Assembly (NCBI RefSeq): GCF_038562635.1
Contig: NZ_JBCFBO010000001.1
Location: 1,404,643-1,468,642, forward strand
Direction: 5' to 3'
Length of the DNA stretch: 64,000 bases
Source of the DNA: Methanobacterium sp.
GTDB lineage: Archaea > Methanobacteriota > Methanobacteria > Methanobacteriales > Methanobacteriaceae
A model generated the notes under the pieces. The model worked only from the letters and a program-made list of their open reading frames with translations, had not been told where the DNA came from and did no database searches. Shown one piece after another: positions 55,901 through 62,652 of the stretch; the stretch's first letter is position 1, and every line of letters begins with the position of its first letter. A program made the position numbers and the translations under genes.

Positions 55901-56425
55901 AAAACAAATGGCGCACTACCAAATTATGTTTTAGTAGATTCATCAGTTACAAATACAGCAATACCCTCTGAATTACAGCAGTACCTTCAAGCAACAACAA
56001 ACTGCCAGGTAACCAATTCACAAATTCAAGCACTGGCAAAATCAATAACAAGCGGTAAAACTTCTACCTATGACAAAGCAGTGGCAATATTTAACTGGGT
56101 AAGGGACAAATTAGGCTATTCCTTCTATTACAACACCAAATATGGTGCTGTCGGCACTTTGAATGCTAAAACTGGGAACTGTGTTGATACAGCTCATTTA
56201 CTAATAGCTCTTGAAAGGGATGCAGGAATACCAGCACGGTACGAACACGTTTATGCCCAGTTCTCAAGTGGTAACTGGTACGGACACGTTATTGCACAAG
56301 TTTGGGTTAATGGTAAATGGTACAATGTAGATGCAACCAGCTACAGCAATTCTTTCGGCATTATTAAAAACTGGAATACTTCGACAGCTACATACAAAGG
56401 CACATATGCCACACTGCCTTTTTAA
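52937..56425 (+). CDS. secreted glycoside-hydrolase-like / Ig-like / pseudomurein-binding / transglutaminase-like protein 4
   Basis: At 1162 residues the largest of the five, with AUU start at 52937 (signal TKKSLLTILLILSLAMLSI); the only later ATG falls after the hydrophobic core. Order: Asn/Thr/Ser-rich linker with a duplicated TNSSNTTIQ unit, TIM-barrel glycoside-hydrolase-like domain (GINLDYVRYSG, SADLMPEGSANAYYYG), five SbsA/Big_5-like repeats of about 100 residues, two pseudomurein-binding-type repeats, and the transglutaminase-like domain with Cys1082, His1117 and Asp1132. Ig repeats 3 and 4 are nearly identical in DNA over long stretches. It combines all the domain types of the cluster. 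Confidence 0.88.
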   Translation: MTKKSLLTILLILSLAMLSINSISAATETGNTTNNSEQNITSNVTNSSNTTIQNYMDTVNTTNSSNTTIQKSTEAAGGTSYSKVKAVWIPSDYVSSLNVTALQNLGITDVFVKSNLISTPSYSSVLTAILQKLKGTNIRVHAWITCFKDTNGDWIDPANKTQQDFLINSITSIVKNYNISGINLDYVRYSGSGSNTAGESGTATITAFVQLVYNTVKSINSSVAVSADLMPEGSANAYYYGQNYTQLAQYLDFLVPMIYKGNYGYNSSVGTSSSGKNGTSWIASTVAYIVSQSNGTPVIGGLQTYRSDKNVTAIPASELQNDIDAAINNGSSGYALFRYGLINSSFGMDSTIPTVKSIDPTNNSVNVPINKVIKVTFSEPIKAGTLSIYVKTSSTGKYVPITTSISSNVLTITLNSNLTKGTTYNIILNACSITDLAGNALKTYTTKFTTDKTAPAVKSIDPTNNSVNIPINKVIKVTFSEPIKAGTLSIYLKNLKTGKYVTITKKISSNILTITPAISLTKATLYYVALNAGSITDLAGNAIKSYTTKFTTDKTAPIIKSIDPSNNSANIAINKVIKVTFSEPIKAGTLSIRVKNLKTGKYISIAKKISGNTLTIKPTSTLTKATQYSVILNAGSITDLAGNAIKSYTTKFTTDKTAPIIKSIDPSNNSANIAINKVIKVTFNEPVKAGTLSIKLKNLKTGTYVSITKTISGNTLTIKPTSTLTKATQYSVILNAGSITDLAGNAIKSYTTKFTTDSTAPTVKSIDPSNNSANVPLGKVIKVTFSESIKAGTLGVGVKDLTGKYIPITTSISGNVLTITPKSNLTNGTLYYIILNASSVTDLAGNALKPYNTQFTTNGTIFTITQINAAAASVKSYIETNNRLPNYVTIGTSQVKMPQFLQLLATSLLQINKKTNTFMIPGNINAPASPTGSYMYGNIVLTEYLSIAQNIQNYINSNNCAPNYMTSSLGNIQYESLVYIYSKILNYYKTNGALPNYVLVDSSVTNTAIPSELQQYLQATTNCQVTNSQIQALAKSITSGKTSTYDKAVAIFNWVRDKLGYSFYYNTKYGAVGTLNAKTGNCVDTAHLLIALERDAGIPARYEHVYAQFSSGNWYGHVIAQVWVNGKWYNVDATSYSNSFGIIKNWNTSTATYKGTYATLPF

Positions 56426-56673
56426 GTGAAATATAACTTTTATTTCTTTTTTTATTTCTTTGAATTCAAATACAAATGTTACACTCTATTTCAAAGTTGA
56501 ATAAGTAACTATAAAACCCATTATTAAGGATTATTTTGTTAAAACAGTTTTGATTGAGGTTTATTTATTTAAAAACGCAATCTACGGATTTAAATCCTGA
56601 TGTCTTATTTTAATACGTTTCCAGCAAGTTTTAAATGAAAAAATAAGATTTAAGAATGTTCTTTTTCCAGTTT
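56426..56673. other. intergenic region after secreted gene 4
   Basis: AT-rich with T runs after the stop. No gene is seen before the promoter-leader module of gene 5. Confidence 0.35.
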
Positions 56674-56819
56674 CAAACCAAAACATTTATATAATCTGTA
56701 AAATTGAACATTAAAATGTCCTAAAACTTCAAAAGGTTTCTTAAATTTAATATATTATACATTTAACTTATTAAATTGTGAAATCATGAGACATAGTTTT
56801 TGGATCCGGAGGCGGTAAA
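56674..56819 (+). promoter_or_regulatory. conserved promoter and structured leader, secreted protein 5
   Basis: TATA box TTTATATAAT at 56686-56695. TCCTAAAAC (56719-56727) pairs with GTTTTTGGA (56796-56804) with one mismatch. GGAGG at 56808-56812. This leader is 7 nt longer than the other four between the AACC element and the start. Confidence 0.72.
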
Positions 56820-58526
56820 ATTACGAGAAAAATGTTTTTGGCAGTACTTATCTTTTTAAGTATAGCATCACTTAGTTTAAATGGTGCATCTGCCACATCT
56901 GAGACTTCAAACACAACAAGTTCAAATATTACTACTAATAGTACGGTTAATTTAACTGCCACTGCAAGTTCAGTTAGTGCACTCAGTACAGCCGATAATA
57001 CTGTACCGACTGTAAAAAGTATAGATCCATCTTCTAAAGCTGTTAATGTGGCAGCTAACAAAACAATCAAAGTCACATTCAGCGAATCCATAAAAACAGG
57101 TACTGGATGGATAGAACTAAAAGACAGTAATGGAAAAGCAGTATCATTCACCAAATCTGTCAGCGGCAGCGTACTAACAATAAAACCAACCAGTAATCTA
57201 ACCAAAGGAACAACATACACACTGACCATACACACAGGAAGCCTAAAAGATCTATCAGGTAATCCTGTAGCGCTTTGCGGGAGCACCTTCACAACTACCG
57301 ATGGTGTTGCACCAACTGTAAAAAGTGTAGACCCTTCTTCTAAAGCTGTTAATGTGGCAATCAACAAAACAATCAAAGTCACATTCAGCGAATCCATAAA
57401 AACAGGTACTGGATGGATAGAACTAAAAGACAGTAATGGAAAAGCAGTATCATTCACCAAATCTGTCAGCGGCAGCGTACTAACAATAAAACCAGCCAGC
57501 GACCTAACACCTGGAATGACATACACACTGACCATACACACAGGAAGCCTAATCGACTTATCAGGCACACCTGTAGCGCTCTACGGAAGCAGCTTCACAA
57601 CGGGTTCGTCATTTACTATGACACAAATCCAGAATGCTTCAGCAAGTGTCAAATCATACATCGAAACCAACAACAAGTTACCGAATTATGTAACAATTGG
57701 TACAAGTCAGGTTACAATGGCTCAATTCTTACAACTGTTAGCTACAAGTTTACTGCAAATCAGCAATGGAACAAATACGGCCATATCCATAGGAAACGTG
57801 AGCAGCCCTACAAATTCGACCGGAGATTCCATATACGGAAATATAAACCAGACAGAATTCCTTAAGATTGCTCAATCAATTAAATCATTTATAGATTCAA
57901 ATGGCATAGCTCCTAATTATGCATCAAGCTCTTTAGGGAAAGTTCCGTATGAAACTTTAATTTACATGTTTTCCAAAGTAGTCAACTACTACGGTACAAA
58001 CAAAGTTTTACCAAATTATGTTTCAGTGGATTCCACAGTTGCAAATCCTGGATCTTATTCCATACCTTCAGATTTACAGCAGTACCTTCAAGCAACTACA
58101 AACTGCCAGGTAACCAATTCACAAATTCAAGCACTGGCAAAATCAATAACAAGCGGTAAAACTTCTACCTATGACAAAGCAGTGGCAATATTCAACTGGG
58201 TAAGAGATAATATTGGTTATTCTTTCTATTACAACACCAAATATGGTGCAGTTGGAGTATTATCTTCAAAAACAGCAAACTGTGTTGATACAGCTCACCT
58301 GTTAATCGCTCTTGAAAGAGCTGCAGGAATACCAGCACGATACGAACACGTTTACGCTAAGTTCTCAAGTGGTAACTGGTACGGGCACGTTATTGCACAG
58401 GTTTGGATTAACGGTAAATGGTACAATGCAGATGCAACCAGCTCCAGCAACACATTTGGAGTTATAAAAAATTGGAACACTGCAACAGCTACATACTACG
58501 GTACATATGCTACACTGCCTTTCTAG
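56820..58526 (+). CDS. secreted Ig-like / pseudomurein-binding / transglutaminase-like protein 5
   Basis: A 568-residue secreted protein with AUU start at 56820 (signal TRKMFLAVLIFLSIASLSL). An in-frame ATG at 56832 exists but would lie 19 nt from the ribosome site and remove the basic residues of the signal peptide. Two SbsA/Big_5-like repeats (nearly identical, TVKSIDPSSKAVNVAANKTI and copy) follow a short Thr/Ser linker, then two pseudomurein-binding-type repeats and the transglutaminase-like domain with Cys488, His523 and Asp538. There is no barrel domain. The probable role is cleavage of pseudomurein peptide cross-links. Confidence 0.88.
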   Translation: MTRKMFLAVLIFLSIASLSLNGASATSETSNTTSSNITTNSTVNLTATASSVSALSTADNTVPTVKSIDPSSKAVNVAANKTIKVTFSESIKTGTGWIELKDSNGKAVSFTKSVSGSVLTIKPTSNLTKGTTYTLTIHTGSLKDLSGNPVALCGSTFTTTDGVAPTVKSVDPSSKAVNVAINKTIKVTFSESIKTGTGWIELKDSNGKAVSFTKSVSGSVLTIKPASDLTPGMTYTLTIHTGSLIDLSGTPVALYGSSFTTGSSFTMTQIQNASASVKSYIETNNKLPNYVTIGTSQVTMAQFLQLLATSLLQISNGTNTAISIGNVSSPTNSTGDSIYGNINQTEFLKIAQSIKSFIDSNGIAPNYASSSLGKVPYETLIYMFSKVVNYYGTNKVLPNYVSVDSTVANPGSYSIPSDLQQYLQATTNCQVTNSQIQALAKSITSGKTSTYDKAVAIFNWVRDNIGYSFYYNTKYGAVGVLSSKTANCVDTAHLLIALERAAGIPARYEHVYAKFSSGNWYGHVIAQVWINGKWYNADATSSSNTFGVIKNWNTATATYYGTYATLPF

Positions 58527-58828
58527 GCAAGCATATGTATTTTTTTCTTTTTGATTATTTTTGAATAATTCACTGCTTTTGGAACATATTTTTTAACAAA
58601 TGATTTAGCTTGTTGAACTTTAGACTTAGCATAATTTACAAGTTAAATAAAAAAAAAAGTAAATCATCTGTGAGACGATCATTTATAAATATCAGTAAAC
58701 ATAAATTGTCATTAATAATCATTATATAATATAATAGTTACACTTAAATTTTTATCATTCTCAATTTTAAGTTACTTTGAAAATATTACACACTTAAAAT
58801 ATTCAGATTTCGAAGAGATGGTGTCAGC
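58527..58828. other. intergenic region; T-rich end of gene 5 and promoter of the XRE-cupin operon
   Basis: A T-rich run follows the gene-5 stop (58541-58555). Downstream the sequence is AT-rich with TATA-like ATTATATAATATAA near 58721-58734. No gene is seen. Confidence 0.4.
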
Positions 58829-59383
58829 ATGAACGAAAAAACAAAAGAAATAGGATCACGCATATTTGAACTTAGGGATTTATCAGAAATAAGTGCCGAA
58901 GAAATGGCGGAATACCTGAAAATTGATGTTGAAAAATACAGAGAATACGAAAGTGGGGCTTTAGATATTCCTGCAAGTATTCTGTATGAAATAGCACATA
59001 AATTAGGTGTTGATATGGGTCTGCTGCTTACTGGTGAAGAAACCAGAATGCACATTTTCACTGTTACAAGGAAAGGTAAAGGAGCGGCAGTAGAGAGGCG
59101 TAAACAGTACAAATATGAGAACCTTGCTGAAAAATTTATCCATAAAAAAGCCGAACCATTTATTGTTACTGTCGATCCAAAGGATATGGATAAAGAGCCT
59201 TCCAAAAATTCACACCCAGGACAGGAATTTGATTATGTTCTTGAAGGGACTCTTAAGATCTACATTCACAATAATGAGCTCATTCTTGAGGAAGGAGATT
59301 CAATATTCTTTGATTCCTCATATGAACATGCTATGGAAGCATTGAACAATAAAACAGCTAAATTTCTTGCTATAGTAATGTAA
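58829..59383 (+). CDS. XRE-family regulator with cupin domain
   Basis: A 184-residue two-domain regulator. The N-terminal helix-turn-helix of the XRE/Cro type covers about 1-70 (RIFELRDLSEISAEEMAEYL, EYESGALDIPASILYEIAHK). The C-terminal cupin (about 105-180) has HPGQEFDYVLEGTLKIYIHN and EEGDSIFFDSSYEHAMEALN, with the His/Glu metal positions. The acyl-CoA synthetase gene starts 26 bp after its stop, so it probably co-regulates that operon, sensing a small carboxylic or amino acid (inference). Confidence 0.92.
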   Translation: MNEKTKEIGSRIFELRDLSEISAEEMAEYLKIDVEKYREYESGALDIPASILYEIAHKLGVDMGLLLTGEETRMHIFTVTRKGKGAAVERRKQYKYENLAEKFIHKKAEPFIVTVDPKDMDKEPSKNSHPGQEFDYVLEGTLKIYIHNNELILEEGDSIFFDSSYEHAMEALNNKTAKFLAIVM

Positions 59384-59409
59384 AAAACCAGTGGAAAGAG
59401 GTAAAAATT

Positions 59410-61080
59410 ATGTCTTCCTTATTAAACAAATTTGTTCCAAAGAGGGAATTTGAATCTTACCAAGATTTTAAAGAGAATTTTAAGATAGATGTTCCAGATA
59501 ATTTTAATTTCGCTTACGATATTGTCGATGAATATGCAGAAAACATTCCAGATAAAATTGCAATGGTATGGTGCAACGATGAAGGTGATGAACAGGTTTT
59601 CACCTTTGCAGATATGAAATATTACAGTGATAAAGCCGCTAACTTCTTTAAAAAATGTGGAATTAAAAAAGGCGATACTGTAATGCTTACACTTAAAGCG
59701 CGCTATGAATTCTGGTTCTGCATTATTGGCCTTCACAAAATAGGCGCAATAGCAATTCCTGCAACACACATGCTAAGAGCTGAAGATATAGTGTACAGAA
59801 TAGAAAGTGCAGGACTTAAGATGGTAGTCTGTATTGCTGAAGATGGCGTTCCAGAATATTTCGATGAAGCAGATGATGAATTAGAGGATACCAAGGTTAT
59901 AAAAGTTATAGTCGGGGATGAAGATAGAGAAGGATGGTTAAACTTCAGGAAAGAACTTGAAGAAAGCCCTCTTGAATTTAACCGCCCTACAGGCGATGAG
60001 AATACAACAAATGATGATATATCTCTAATTTATTTCTCATCAGGAACTGTAGGTCTTCCAAAAATGGTTAAACATGACTTTACTTACCCTTTGGCCCATA
60101 TAGTCACTGCAAAATACTGGCAAAATGTAGTGGAAGATGGACTTCATTACACAGTTGCTGATACAGGCTGGGGGAAGGCAGTTTGGGGCCAGTTATATGG
60201 ACAATGGATATCAGGCAGTGCCGTATTTGTATATGACTATGAACGGTTCGATGCTGCACATATGCTGGAAAAAGCCTCAAAGTATGGAGTTACAACCTAC
60301 TGCGCTCCACCGACCATTTACAGGTTCATGATAAAGGAAGATATGTCAAAATATGATTTTTCAACCCTGGAATATGCAGTAACAGCAGGAGAACCTTTAA
60401 ACCCTGAAGTTTACAATAAATTCTATGAATTTACGGGTTTAACCTTAAGAGAAGGTTTTGGTCAAACAGAAACCGTTGTGTCTATCGCTAACTTCCCCTG
60501 GATTAAACCAAAACCAGGTTCAATGGGAAAACCATCACCAATTTATGATATCATGATTGTGGATAGAGAAAATAAACCCGCAGATATTGGTGAAGAGGGA
60601 GAAATTGTCATTCGAACGGGAGATAAAAAGCCAATAGGGCTGTTTGGAGGCTACTACCGCAACCCTCAAAAAACAGAGGAAACTTGGTATAATGGATGTT
60701 ACCACACAGGCGATACTGCATGGATGGATGAAGACGGCTATCTGTGGTTTGTTGGAAGAACAGATGATATAATTAAAAGTTCAGGTTACCGAATTGGCCC
60801 ATTTGAAGTGGAAAGTGCAGTTATATCACACCCTTCTGTGTTAGAATGTGCCATAACTGGATTCCCTGACCCAGTAAGAGGACAGGTAGTAAAAGCAACC
60901 ATCGTTCTTACAAAAGATTATGAACCTTCAGAAGAATTAAAAAAAGAGATTCAAAATCATGTTAAGAAAGTAACAGCACCGTATAAATATCCCCGTGTTA
61001 TTGAATTTGTGGATGAACTCCCTAAAACAATAAGCGGGAAGATAAGAAGGGTTGAAATACGAAACAAAGATCATGAATAA
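59410..61080 (+). CDS. AMP-forming acyl-CoA synthetase (AMP-dependent synthetase/ligase)
   Basis: A 556-residue adenylate-forming enzyme. The P-loop is YFSSGTVGLPKMVKHD, the A5 motif GFGQTETVV, A7 YHTGDTAWMDEDGY, A8 GRTDDIIKSSGYRIGPFEVE and the catalytic lysine lies in PKTISGKIRR. The length and the GYYRNPQKTEETW stretch resemble medium/short-chain acyl-CoA synthetases rather than Acs (about 650 residues). The vor genes follow, so the product CoA ester may feed reductive carboxylation to a 2-oxoacid. The substrate is inferred from context. Confidence 0.9.
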   Translation: MSSLLNKFVPKREFESYQDFKENFKIDVPDNFNFAYDIVDEYAENIPDKIAMVWCNDEGDEQVFTFADMKYYSDKAANFFKKCGIKKGDTVMLTLKARYEFWFCIIGLHKIGAIAIPATHMLRAEDIVYRIESAGLKMVVCIAEDGVPEYFDEADDELEDTKVIKVIVGDEDREGWLNFRKELEESPLEFNRPTGDENTTNDDISLIYFSSGTVGLPKMVKHDFTYPLAHIVTAKYWQNVVEDGLHYTVADTGWGKAVWGQLYGQWISGSAVFVYDYERFDAAHMLEKASKYGVTTYCAPPTIYRFMIKEDMSKYDFSTLEYAVTAGEPLNPEVYNKFYEFTGLTLREGFGQTETVVSIANFPWIKPKPGSMGKPSPIYDIMIVDRENKPADIGEEGEIVIRTGDKKPIGLFGGYYRNPQKTEETWYNGCYHTGDTAWMDEDGYLWFVGRTDDIIKSSGYRIGPFEVESAVISHPSVLECAITGFPDPVRGQVVKATIVLTKDYEPSEELKKEIQNHVKKVTAPYKYPRVIEFVDELPKTISGKIRRVEIRNKDHE

Positions 61081-61193
61081 TTAGAATATATAAAATTACT
61101 AATTATTTTTTTTAATTTTAAATTTTAAATCTCTCAAAAAGAATTTGAGAGTTAGTTTATTTAAATAATCTAATTAATTTAGAAGGATATATT

Positions 61194-61442
61194 ATGTCTA
61201 AATCAAGAAAAGAACCTTACCCTGTAATCAACACTTTAGAATGTAAAGCATGCGAGAGATGTATTTTAGCATGCAAAACAAGTGCTCTAAAGATGAGTGA
61301 TGAGGTAAATAAAAGAGGATACAGATACGCAGTTTATGAAGGCGAAGGATGTACAGGATGTGGAGATTGTTATTATACATGCCCCGAGCCATTAGCTATT
61401 GAAATTCATATTCCAAAGAAAACTGAAAAGAAGGAGGATTAA
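61194..61442 (+). CDS. vorC: 2-oxoacid:ferredoxin oxidoreductase ferredoxin subunit (VorC-type)
   Basis: An 82-residue two-cluster ferredoxin. CKACERCILACK and CTGCGDCYYTCPEP carry the eight cysteines for two 4Fe-4S clusters. It starts 113 bp after the acyl-CoA synthetase and is 2 bp before the alpha subunit gene, so it is the electron-carrier subunit of that complex. The order ferredoxin, alpha, fused beta/gamma matches the vor clusters of Methanothermobacter (from memory). Confidence 0.92.
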   Translation: MSKSRKEPYPVINTLECKACERCILACKTSALKMSDEVNKRGYRYAVYEGEGCTGCGDCYYTCPEPLAIEIHIPKKTEKKED

Positions 61443-61444
61443 AC

Positions 61445-62515
61445 ATGGCAACTCAACTTATAAAAGGAAACACTGCAATTATAATAGGAGCCATGTATGC
61501 AGGCTGTGACTGCTATTTTGGGTACCCAATCACGCCTGCAAGTGAAATTCTTCATGAAGCTTCTAAATATTTCCCAATGGTAGGAAGAAAGTTTGTACAG
61601 GCAGAATCAGAAGAAGCCGCCATAAACATGGTTTACGGTGGGGCTGCAGCAGGCCATAGAGTTCTAGGAGCATCTTCAGGCCCAGGTATGAGCTTAAAAC
61701 AGGAAGGAATATCATTTTTAGCAGGTGCAGAACTGCCCTGCGTTATTGTAGATGTTATGAGAGCAGGTCCGGGACTTGGAAATATTGGACCCGAACAGGG
61801 AGATTACAACCAGCTTGTAAAAGGTGGAGGCCACGGTAACTACAAAAACATAGTATTAGCACCAAATTCTGTCCAGGAAATGTGCGATTTTACCATGAAA
61901 GCCTTTGAAATTGCAGAAAAATGGAGAAATCCAGTTATTATTATCGCCGATGCAGTTCTCGGCCAGATGGTAGAACCGCTTCAATTCCCAGAAGAAGCAG
62001 TTGAACCCAAAATTGACACATCATGGGCAGTATGTGGAAATGCTGAAACAAAAAGTAATCTGGTTACCTCAATATTCCTTGATTTTGACCAGTTAGAAGA
62101 ATTTAACTACAAAATTCAGGAAAAATACCAAAAAATACAGGAAACAGAGGTTAAATACGAGGAATACATGATGGACGATGCTGAAATAGTCCTCGTATCC
62201 TATGGAATAAGCAGCAGAATATCAAGATCTGCCGTGGAAGCTGCAAGGAAGGAAGGTATAAAAGCAGGTCTTTTCAGGCCAAAGACCCTGTTCCCATTCC
62301 CTGAAAAAGAACTTAAAAAAATCGCCGATTCCAAGAATCCTAAGTTCATATCTGTCGAAATGAGCAACGGGCAGATGCGTGAAGATATTAAAATGGCAAT
62401 CGAATGCAAAGATGTGGAACTTGTAAACAGGATGGGTGGGAATATAATAGAACCTCGTGATGTTTTAAATAAAATAAGAGAAGTTGCTGGAGTTGAAGGA
62501 AATGAAATTTCCTGA
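61445..62515 (+). CDS. vorB: 2-oxoacid:ferredoxin oxidoreductase alpha subunit (VorB-type)
   Basis: A 356-residue alpha subunit. YFGYPITPASEILHEASKYF, VQAESEEAAINMVYGGAAAG, GASSGPGMSLKQEGISFLAG and GNIGPEQGDYNQLVKGGGHG are the pyruvate/ketoacid ferredoxin oxidoreductase core. The vor reading (2-oxoisovalerate) is chosen from the ferredoxin-alpha-beta/gamma order and resemblance to known vorB; kor or ior cannot be fully excluded. AGGAGG precedes the ATG. It is separated from vorA by 137 bp containing four hairpins. Confidence 0.9.
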   Translation: MATQLIKGNTAIIIGAMYAGCDCYFGYPITPASEILHEASKYFPMVGRKFVQAESEEAAINMVYGGAAAGHRVLGASSGPGMSLKQEGISFLAGAELPCVIVDVMRAGPGLGNIGPEQGDYNQLVKGGGHGNYKNIVLAPNSVQEMCDFTMKAFEIAEKWRNPVIIIADAVLGQMVEPLQFPEEAVEPKIDTSWAVCGNAETKSNLVTSIFLDFDQLEEFNYKIQEKYQKIQETEVKYEEYMMDDAEIVLVSYGISSRISRSAVEAARKEGIKAGLFRPKTLFPFPEKELKKIADSKNPKFISVEMSNGQMREDIKMAIECKDVELVNRMGGNIIEPRDVLNKIREVAGVEGNEIS

Positions 62516-62520
62516 ACATT

Positions 62521-62640
62521 CGAAAATTGCAAATTTTCGATGTACCAAACACGAAGCCCTCGAAACTTTGTTTCAGGGCGTCAAAATTCAGAGAATTTTG
62601 ACAGTGTTTGAGTACGACAAAAATATTGAAAATATTTTTG
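62521..62640 (+). repeat. hairpin array between vorB and vorA
   Basis: Hairpins in order: CGAAAATT-GCA-AATTTTCG (62521-62539); CAAACAC (62546-62552) pairing with GTGTTTG (62604-62610) around GCCCT...AGGGC with an inner GAAAC/GTTTC (62556-62579) and GTCAAAATTC-AGA-GAATTTTGAC (62580-62602), a three-way junction; then CAAAAATATT-GAA-AATATTTTTG (62618-62640), directly before the vorA ribosome site GGAGGGG. The tail GAATTTTGACAGTGTTTGAG is identical to one at 40647-40666. Confidence 0.8.
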
Positions 62641-62652
62641 GAGGGGAATAAA

